From NCBI RefSeq assembly GCF_000374365.1, contig NZ_KB894126.1:1-64000 (forward strand): 64,000 nt of DNA, read 5' to 3'. Both the position numbers and the translations under genes were made by a program. The DNA is from Bacteroides gallinarum DSM 18171 = JCM 13658. GTDB lineage: Bacteria; Bacteroidota; Bacteroidia; Bacteroidales; Bacteroidaceae. Position 1 is the first letter of the stretch. The number at the start of each line of letters is the position of its first letter. The notes beneath the pieces were generated by a model. That model worked only from the letters and a program-made list of their open reading frames with translations, was not told the DNA's origin and did no database searches. Positions 58,131 through 64,000 of this stretch are shown piece after piece.

Positions 58131-61100
58131 TTACCCGTTCCAGCTCGCGTCGAAGTCATGCACCACGTCTATCAATGCCCGCGCCAGCTCTTCCTTCAGG
58201 TTCCGGATTTCCGCCTGCCGTCCTTCCTCGGTCTTCATAAGGTCAATGGTACCGATACTGAGCAGGCTGCTGATATTGACGATGACCTGCTTGGGTGCGG
58301 CCGACGAAAGTTTCCCTGTCCCCGAGTAATTACCTCCCGCACCCCCGTCGTCCAGGCCGTTGTTCGTTATCGGGTTGGAATCGAACGGGCGCGTGTCATT
58401 CGAGTCCGGTTCGTTGCTGAACAGCATGGGGGCGAAACCGGCCGAACGGAGGATGTTCTCCGCCGCCTCGGATGAACCGCCGAAGGTCTGGCGGAGCGAT
58501 GCGGCGAATTTCACGAGGGTGTCATGCGCCAGCTTGCGGTGCGCGATATAGTCTTCGCGTTCCTCGTCCGTAACATTTCCGGCCAGTGCTTTCTGTCCCC
58601 ATTGCCCGTCTTTCCCCTGCACGTATCCCCACTTTTTCAGCTGCTCGAAATCGAAACCGCCCTTTCTCATCAGCTCCTGCGCCTTGTCCGCACCCGATAT
58701 GGCATCCCTGTAAGCCGTCGCCGCACGGATGATTTCCGGAACGGTCTTCCCGTTCATGTATCTGGCATAGTCGTAGGTCTGCGCCGCTATGGCCTCGGGC
58801 TTGTCCCCCAGGTCGGAATTGTATACTATCTTTCCGTCCACCTCGCGCCACAGGGACTTTTCCAGGTCCTTCTCCTGCTGCCCGAAACGTTCCCTGACGG
58901 TCTTGATGAAGGCATTGACCTCCAAGGCGGTCGTCAGCTTGCCGAACTCGGCGTACGCGGAGTTGATGCGTTCCTGGCTGTCACGCTTGGCGAGGGTGAT
59001 CAGGGCGTCCCTTATATCGTCCTGCCGGGCGTCATCCGTGTTGTACACGTCATCGACGGTGACCATTCCTTCCGAAGACGCGGCGGCAAACATCCCCAGG
59101 AAGCCGGCCCACCAGTTCCTGGTGAAAAAGCCTATCTTGTGCCCGGAGGCTTCCTCTATGCTCTTGCCCGCCACCACGTCATCCACCGCCCGTTTGGTTT
59201 TCAGCGCGATCTGGTAGGTCTCGCTCAGGGAGGAATACAACGTCTCGATGGAAGGATAGCGGTACTTGCGGTTTTTCTCGATTTCCTCCAGCACGGCGTC
59301 CTTGGCCTTCTTCACCTGCCATGTCTTGTACGCCACCCAGCCTAACGCCCCGACCAGAGCCGACAAGCCTGCCGTAGCCGCCACGGCTCCCGTGCTGATG
59401 GCACTCAAAGAAGCCGCCGCACCCGTCAGGCTTCCTCCCGTGGCGACTTGCGTGGCGAACAGGGACTGGAGAGCCTGCCGTGTCCCCCAGACACCGCCCC
59501 TGGCTGCCAAAGCCTGCATCATGGCACCCTTCCCCGAAATGCCGGCCGACTGCATGGCTGACACGATGGCCCGTTTCCGGGCAAAACCGGCCTTGCCCAA
59601 TCCTTTCATGCCGGCCAGCCCCTGTATGAGTTCCACAGAGCCGGCAGCGGCCGACTGTTTCCCGATAAAACCCAGGGCGATACCTATATTGGTCAACGCT
59701 CCCGCTATCTTGAACAGCTGGATGGAGGCATAGCCGGTAAACACGAGCGGTTCTATCCAGTGGAAATTACGGGTAACCCACGCCCCGATATTGCCGAGCA
59801 GGGTCATAATGTCCAGCAATGCCCGTCCGATGGTGACCAGCCCCCGGGTAAATTCCGGGGCCTTGAACTTTTCCAGGAACGAGTGGAACACCGTACGGAT
59901 TTCCGGCTCCAGGATCTCGTACGCCTGCATGAACCCTTCGGAAACCTGCGAGGTGACCTGGTCCCACAAGCCTTTGGTCGTGTTCTGTTTCACAAGTGCC
60001 AGCTCGGAGGCGATGCCGTGCGAGGTACGGTTATGGACAGCCAGTTCCCGCAACTGTCCGTAGTTGCGCACGAACATCATGGCGGCATTGCCCCCGATCT
60101 TGCCGAATATCGCCTGCATGTCCGCCATGGAAGCACCCTTCTTGTTCAGCTCCTCGAAAATGTCGGCGATGGGGCGCAGCTTCTCGACCTGCACGCCCGC
60201 GATATCACGCATCTCCGTGAACCTGACGCCCAGGCGGTCCAGCACCTTCTGCGCTTCTTTGGTCGGCTTGGCGAAACGGGTGGACATGGCACGCAGGGAA
60301 GTACCCGCCAGCGTGCCTTTCAATCCCATGTTACCCAGCAGTCCGACTGCCGCCGCGCTCTCGGTGAAGTCCACGCCCGCCATTCTCAGGTAGCCGGCAG
60401 CCATCTTGTAGCTCTCGGCCATCTCCACGATATTCACGTTGGAGCGGGAAATCGTGGAGGCGATGACATCCGCCACACTGTCCATGCTCCCGTTGCGTAT
60501 ATCGTACCCCGCCATGATATTGGTAGCGAGGTCGGCGATGTATGCCACGTCGTTGTCCCCGATAAGGGCGAGGTTCGTGATCGGGCGGATGGACTGGTTT
60601 ATCGTATCGATTCCCATACCGGCCATTGCCAGATACTTGACGGCCCCTGCCACTTCCACGGCGGTGTACTTCGTGTCGATACCGATTTTACGCACGTGAC
60701 GGGCCATCTGGTCGAAACGGGACTCGAATGTCCCGAGGCTGTCGTCCGCCACCTTTAGAATGGAACGGGCGGATTCCATCAGGTTGGCGTATTCGACGGC
60801 TTCCGCCAGTTCCGACCTGAGCAGGCTGTAGCCCATGTAGGCATTCAGCATGGTAGCGAACGGGAGGTCCCTTAACGAGGGGGCACGGGAGTACTGGATA
60901 CGGTTGATGGCCGCACGCCGCTTGCTGCGGTGCAGCGTCCCCGCGGCACTTTGCTCCGCCTGCATCTGCCGTATTGCCTGGACGGCGTTTCGCTGCTTCT
61001 CCTCCCTTGCCTCCTTTTCCGCCTTTACGCGGGCTGCCTCCGCCTGTTTCCGTAACCGCTCGGCTGCTTTTGCCGCGTTGCGCCGTTCCTGTTCCTCCCG

Positions 61101-61952
61101 TCTTGCCTGTTCCTTCTGTCGCCGTTCTTCCGCTTCGGTCCCGGTCTGCCTGCCGCGCTGACGCTGCTGCATCTCGAAAAGCTCGTCGGCCTGGGCGAGT
61201 TTCTGGCGGTGCTTCTGCTGGGAGACGTACAACTGTTCCGCCAGCCTTTGCTGTGCCTTCTCAGGAAGGGCATACGCCGGCAAGGCATACGGGACAGCCA
61301 CCGGGGCTCCCGCCTGTGCCGGTAGACCGCTCCCTTGCAGGGAAAACGGGATACGCGCGGCTCCCTTTATCCGTTCCAGCAGGGAGAGGATTTCCTGCAG
61401 CCTGCCTTTGGCGGCATCCGTCCGGATATCCACCTCCTTTCCTTTGCCGAGGGATACAAGCGCGGAATTGATTTTTCCGATAACCTTGGTAATCTGCTTC
61501 TGGGCATCCAGCACGCTACGCACGGACGAGGCGGCGGTGTTCTCGATTTCGGTTTTCCTGAGTTCCGCCGCCTTTTTCTCGTAAAGGCTTTTGGCTTTCG
61601 CCTTGATACCTTTGCTGTCGAGGGGCTGTCCGGCGTTGATGACCAGGTTGATGCCTTTGGACAGGGTGCCGATTTCCGTCAACAGGTTCTTCACCCGGAT
61701 CAGCTTCTCTTCCGTCATCCCGGTCTCGATGGTCAGGCGGTAGTCGAAGTTTCGCCTCTTGCCGTTCTTGGTGCGGAACACCCGGTCGATCTCGTCCATC
61801 ATGGACTTGATGTTGTTGACTGCCGGGGTGAGGCTGGCCTTTGCCTGTACCAGCTTGCCGACCGCTTCACCGAAAGCGATGACCTGCTTGGTGCCGGCGG
61901 AGGCATCCACGTTTATGCTGTAATTGACCTGGTAGTTCTGTTCCTGTGCCAT
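58131..61952 (-). CDS. tail tape measure protein (TP901 type)
   Basis: 1273 residues. Long coiled coils fill the first 370 (Lys/Arg/Glu/Gln-rich, KAAERLRKQAEAARVKAEKE). Then the TP901 core: SAAAVGLLGNMGLKGTLAGT, SLRAMSTRFAKPTKEAQKVL and GKIGGNAAMMFVRNYGQLRE. Hydrophobic Gly/Ala-rich segments lie between about 740 and 910 (WVTRNFHWIEPLVFTGYASI; AVAATAGLSALVGALGWVAY). Length usually sets tail length; at roughly 0.15 nm per residue this gives about 190 nm (family rule, not measured here). It follows the frameshift chaperone, the canonical order. Confidence 0.9.
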   Translation of the reverse strand: MAQEQNYQVNYSINVDASAGTKQVIAFGEAVGKLVQAKASLTPAVNNIKSMMDEIDRVFRTKNGKRRNFDYRLTIETGMTEEKLIRVKNLLTEIGTLSKGINLVINAGQPLDSKGIKAKAKSLYEKKAAELRKTEIENTAASSVRSVLDAQKQITKVIGKINSALVSLGKGKEVDIRTDAAKGRLQEILSLLERIKGAARIPFSLQGSGLPAQAGAPVAVPYALPAYALPEKAQQRLAEQLYVSQQKHRQKLAQADELFEMQQRQRGRQTGTEAEERRQKEQARREEQERRNAAKAAERLRKQAEAARVKAEKEAREEKQRNAVQAIRQMQAEQSAAGTLHRSKRRAAINRIQYSRAPSLRDLPFATMLNAYMGYSLLRSELAEAVEYANLMESARSILKVADDSLGTFESRFDQMARHVRKIGIDTKYTAVEVAGAVKYLAMAGMGIDTINQSIRPITNLALIGDNDVAYIADLATNIMAGYDIRNGSMDSVADVIASTISRSNVNIVEMAESYKMAAGYLRMAGVDFTESAAAVGLLGNMGLKGTLAGTSLRAMSTRFAKPTKEAQKVLDRLGVRFTEMRDIAGVQVEKLRPIADIFEELNKKGASMADMQAIFGKIGGNAAMMFVRNYGQLRELAVHNRTSHGIASELALVKQNTTKGLWDQVTSQVSEGFMQAYEILEPEIRTVFHSFLEKFKAPEFTRGLVTIGRALLDIMTLLGNIGAWVTRNFHWIEPLVFTGYASIQLFKIAGALTNIGIALGFIGKQSAAAGSVELIQGLAGMKGLGKAGFARKRAIVSAMQSAGISGKGAMMQALAARGGVWGTRQALQSLFATQVATGGSLTGAAASLSAISTGAVAATAGLSALVGALGWVAYKTWQVKKAKDAVLEEIEKNRKYRYPSIETLYSSLSETYQIALKTKRAVDDVVAGKSIEEASGHKIGFFTRNWWAGFLGMFAAASSEGMVTVDDVYNTDDARQDDIRDALITLAKRDSQERINSAYAEFGKLTTALEVNAFIKTVRERFGQQEKDLEKSLWREVDGKIVYNSDLGDKPEAIAAQTYDYARYMNGKTVPEIIRAATAYRDAISGADKAQELMRKGGFDFEQLKKWGYVQGKDGQWGQKALAGNVTDEEREDYIAHRKLAHDTLVKFAASLRQTFGGSSEAAENILRSAGFAPMLFSNEPDSNDTRPFDSNPITNNGLDDGGAGGNYSGTGKLSSAAPKQVIVNISSLLSIGTIDLMKTEEGRQAEIRNLKEELARALIDVVHDFDASWNG

Positions 61953-62116
61953 AAAGGTTTCCTGTATGCTACAAGAATAGAAGGAATGGAAAGGAGGAGA
62001 TTAAAAAGGCATCCCTACGTCAGAAGAAATGCCCCTTGAATATGTTCGGGGTTGTTTCAGTCCATTCAAAAATCAAGGGTGCCGCTTCATATTAAAATGA
62101 AACGACACCCTTTTCT

Positions 62117-62317
62117 TCAGTCAGCGGCGGAAGGGGAAACGCCCGGAAGAACCATGCGGCTGGCCAGCATCTGCTCGTGCAGCCACAGGGCCTCCTCCGA
62201 AAGCATGGCGAACTCCTCGTCCGTCATCTCGTCGATATTCACGCCGGGAAAGTAGTGACGCAGGTAAATCATCCGTTGCCGGATGCGCTGATCATCACGT
62301 ACCGCCCAGCGGTCTAT
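62117..62317 (-). CDS. tail assembly chaperone, -1 frameshift extension
   Basis: Continues the chaperone after a -1 slip at A AAT TTA. It reads IDRWAVRDDQRIRQRMIYLR, then HYFPGVNIDEMTDEEFAMLS and ends in ASRMVLPGVSPSAAD with TGA at 62117-62119. There is no start of its own in a usable position. It corresponds to the T part of lambda gpGT, which binds the tape measure protein while the G part oligomerises. It lies 165 bases before the tape measure start. Confidence 0.75.
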   Translation of the reverse strand: MDRWAVRDDQRIRQRMIYLRHYFPGVNIDEMTDEEFAMLSEEALWLHEQMLASRMVLPGVSPSAAD

Positions 62318-62670
62318 AAATTTACCAGCATGCTCTGGCGGGTGGTGATGAGTTCGGACAACTGCCCCATAAGCCCGAAAAGGAACAACGAATCATCATC
62401 TACGAGTTCCTTGTCGCCCTCGATGAAACAGTCCCTGGCAAGAGTCCTCATGGCAAGCACCTCGTCTTTTTTGGAGGCGGCCATAAATTTGGAAAACTGC
62501 GGGAAAGTCGGCTCTGCCATGAAGGCCACGTAGGACGTTTTTTCTCCGGCCGCCGTATCCCCGAATACGACCATGGGATACACCTTGCGCAGTTTTTTTT
62601 CTTCTTTCAGCTTCAAGGCTCTTTCCTTGATTTTCGCTTCCTGTTCGAGTGTCAGCATTTTTTCTTCCAT
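62314..62670 (-). CDS. tail assembly chaperone (G-like) with frameshift site
   Basis: 118 residues, MEEKMLTLEQEAKIKERALK to TTRQSMLVNL. Low-complexity Lys/Glu start, then YVAFMAEPTFPQFSKFMAAS and an acidic loop. The last sense codons are AAT TTA, preceded by A: a textbook A AAT TTA slippery heptamer (62317-62323 on the complement), with TAG directly after. A -1 slip reads 66 codons more. It lies upstream of the tape measure gene, where such frameshifted chaperones are universal in long-tailed phages. Confidence 0.75.
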   Translation of the reverse strand: MEEKMLTLEQEAKIKERALKLKEEKKLRKVYPMVVFGDTAAGEKTSYVAFMAEPTFPQFSKFMAASKKDEVLAMRTLARDCFIEGDKELVDDDSLFLFGLMGQLSELITTRQSMLVNL

Positions 62671-62964
62671 GTCGAAATGTTTTTAGTTCTCCTAAAGCAT
62701 AGAGGAAAAACGGGAGAAAGGATTATAAAACGAGCCAGATCCTGTTCCTGCAACAACGTTTTTGTGATTTCTGCCAAGGCGGCGGACACTGGTATGCCGG
62801 GCATTTCCGCAATCTTCAACAGATTGTTGGAGGACTGTGCAGTCTCCCTTGGGACACCGTATACACGTAATAGACGTGAAAAGTAATGACTTATAGCGAC
62901 ATGAAATTTTTGCCGCCTATCTTAGTGTTACGCAAACAGGCAAATAGTACCGGATAGTCTGTTT
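62671..62964. other. intergenic gap with a startless open frame
   Basis: 294 bases between the Dam-like gene and the chaperone. A leftward frame of about 80 codons is open (ISHYFSRLLRVYGVPRETAQ, SSNNLLKIAEMPGIPVSAAL) but has no ATG, so it may be a decayed gene or use a rare start. The stretch GGCGGCAAAAATTTC near 62905 shares the core GCAAAAATTT with the repeats at 28485 and 28526. Confidence 0.3.
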
Positions 62965-63450
62965 TTATCGAAGCTGGACCAGTTTCCCTTCAATGCCGCA
63001 ACTCTTCAGCACCGCGGTATTTGCCTTGCCAAAGGCTATCAGGCAGGAAGGTGCGCCGGCGGTGCTTCCGCGCTCGCCGCTCACATGATGGAAGCTCAGC
63101 CGCCCCTTGATGAAAAGGACGGAATCCGCCCTGGGAAATATCCACTCGTGGAAAAGACGGGTGTCCGTCCTGGCGAAGGTCAGTGCGACGGCATTCCCGT
63201 GTTCGGAACACCTGCGTATGAACTGCACGATAAGTGAGGTGTCATACGGTGGATTGCAGAATACCCGTCCGAACCACGGCTGTTTCAGCCCGTCATCCTC
63301 TATCGTGTAATGATGCGCGGCCGTAGCCCACGGACGGTTTACCGGTGCACAGGGGTCGAGGTCGAACGGCCCCAGGCGTTCCAGCAGGTCCGGAGGGGTG
63401 AGCCATTCGTTCTTTCCCGTGGACGAGCGTCCTTCAAACCTTACATCCAT
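62965..63450 (-). CDS. phage DNA N6-adenine methyltransferase (Dam_phage type)
   Basis: 161 residues. NEWLTPPDLLERLGPFDLDP is the N-terminal signature, RVFCNPPYDTSLIVQFIRRC holds the catalytic NPPY, and WIFPRADSVLFIKGRLSFHH follows, all as in PF05869 phage methylases. It would modify phage DNA, probably against restriction. It is unusual in lying between tail tube and tail chaperone genes. It is a different class from the enzyme at 23802-24584, so this phage has two independent methylases. Confidence 0.85.
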   Translation of the reverse strand: MDVRFEGRSSTGKNEWLTPPDLLERLGPFDLDPCAPVNRPWATAAHHYTIEDDGLKQPWFGRVFCNPPYDTSLIVQFIRRCSEHGNAVALTFARTDTRLFHEWIFPRADSVLFIKGRLSFHHVSGERGSTAGAPSCLIAFGKANTAVLKSCGIEGKLVQLR

Positions 63451-63453
63451 GCC

Positions 63454-63909
63454 TTATATGGTATCTCCGCTACCCACGACGATATCGAACGGGTTCAGGT
63501 CGAATTCGTGCGTGATATTCGTGTCATCCTGCTGCGACTCCATCCCGTCTTCCGAGAAGATGCATCCTTTCAGCGTGACGGTTGTTGTCGTCCAGTCGTC
63601 ACTGGCCATGGGATTGGCAAAGGAAATGATCAGGTCGAACTCCCCGATGTCCATCAGCGAGCCGTAAGTGGAACGCAGAAGCTGCTGGGTGGCGTAGTCC
63701 ATGGTGATGGAGGCGGTATAGGTAATGTTCCCGAACCCCCTCGATACCGGTTTCCCGCCCATGCCGTAGTTGGATTCCACCTTGCGTTTCTTGGACCACT
63801 TGATGCCGGACACCCCTTCCAACGTGGTGGAGCCTTCATCGATTCCGAGCGCGGTCGATGAAAGAGTTATCATCGACCACGAGTACGCGACATTGTTGAT
63901 TACTGCCAT
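63454..63909 (-). CDS. tail tube protein
   Basis: 151 residues, MAVINNVAYSWSMITLSSTA. SGIKWSKKRKVESNYGMGGK, PVSRGFGNITYTASITMDYA and FDLIISFANPMASDDWTTTT give the beta-barrel pattern of XkdM/gpFII-like tube proteins. It polymerises into the inner tail tube around the tape measure. It follows the presumed sheath gene by 3 bases, the usual order in contractile tails. Confidence 0.75.
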   Translation of the reverse strand: MAVINNVAYSWSMITLSSTALGIDEGSTTLEGVSGIKWSKKRKVESNYGMGGKPVSRGFGNITYTASITMDYATQQLLRSTYGSLMDIGEFDLIISFANPMASDDWTTTTVTLKGCIFSEDGMESQQDDTNITHEFDLNPFDIVVGSGDTI

Positions 63910-63912
63910 AGC

Positions 63913-64000
63913 TTAACTGTTTGCGGTGAGAGACAGTCCTTCTTCCACTTCGATGCGCGTAGCCACACCTACCGGGACAAGGACGTATGAAATCTTGAGC
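63913..64000 (-). CDS. probable tail sheath protein, C-terminal end (partial)
   Basis: Only 28 residues are in the window: LKISYVLVPVGVATRIEVEE, GLSLTANS, stop at 63913-63915. A C-terminus with YVLVPVGVxxRIEVEE fits sheath proteins, and the position directly before the tube gene supports it. Too short for a firm call; the rest lies beyond the right edge. Confidence 0.4.
   Translation of the reverse strand, partial: LKISYVLVPVGVATRIEVEEGLSLTANS

Larger units (their letters stand above)
18209..64000 (-). mobile_element. contractile-tailed phage / prophage, left part
   Basis: From 18209 to the right edge nearly all genes read leftward in tight or overlapping order. They comprise a tail module, baseplate and fibres, a replication module, terminase small subunit and membrane proteins. 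Tail tube, probable sheath, gp25-like and J-like proteins point to a myovirus. No integrase, portal, capsid or large terminase is present, so the element extends beyond 64000. Host gene remnants directly left of 18209 make an integrated prophage the simplest reading. The att site was not identified. Confidence 0.85.

Noticed and set aside
18209..64000. Mu-like transposable phage such as the hankyphage group
   Set aside because: No transposase (MuA/MuB-like) gene and a full replisome instead. Only the contractile tail is shared.

Overview
The window is Bacteroidales DNA (Bacteroides/Parabacteroides/Alistipes-type gut bacteria). This rests on fimbrillin-type lipoproteins, an ExbB-ExbD-ExbD-TonB-PstS-TPR cluster, a surface-repeat protein, and promoters with the Bacteroides -7 box TAnnTTTG. 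It has two unlike parts: about 18 kb of host DNA on the left and about 46 kb of one contractile-tailed phage or prophage on the right. No rRNA, tRNA or CRISPR array was seen.

Host part (1-18208). The left edge holds the start of an IS transposase gene next to the 3' stub of an AraC regulator. A lipoprotein pair follows: a small fimbrillin-like protein, and a 613-residue protein that joins a fimbrillin-like N-terminus to an IdeS/Mac-type (peptidase C66) cysteine protease with all four catalytic positions visible. Next are a GVQFAG-repeat surface protein and a six-gene operon of redox and detoxification enzymes (4888-9087) read away from a divergent AraC regulator. Then come two small winged-helix genes and the TonB energy-transduction operon (11098-16513). 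The last kilobase before the phage is a graveyard of gene ends (a GH97 tail, an unidentified tail, an AraC-like tail). A terminator-linked 34-base repeat seen at 4811 recurs at 17977.

Phage part (18209 to beyond 64000). Nearly every gene reads leftward. In transcription order: probable tail sheath end, tail tube, a Dam-type methyltransferase, tail assembly chaperone with a canonical -1 frameshift site, tape measure, hub and spike proteins, a series of very large fibres, baseplate proteins (gp25-like, LysM, J-like), another fibre, a gp32-like protein, SbcD and SbcC, a sigma factor, a DnaB-type helicase, a primase, DNA polymerase III alpha in two pieces, a DnaQ-like exonuclease, terminase small subunit, and a small membrane-protein (lysis-like) group. 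Portal, capsid, large terminase and integrase are not in the window and presumably lie beyond the right edge.

Most notable points. (1) The polymerase gene is fractured exactly before its catalytic PDIDVD motif by a methyltransferase gene and an HNH homing endonuclease gene. The two halves carry extra tails of 91 and about 33 residues that look like a degenerate split intein. (2) The IdeS-fimbrillin fusion. (3) The A AAT TTA frameshift in the chaperone gene. (4) Helically phased CGCAAAAATTTG repeats between helicase and primase, sharing a 13-mer with the promoter of the gp32-like gene. (5) Two opposite-strand passengers, an AAA ATPase and a broken Fic gene, each with its own host-type promoter.
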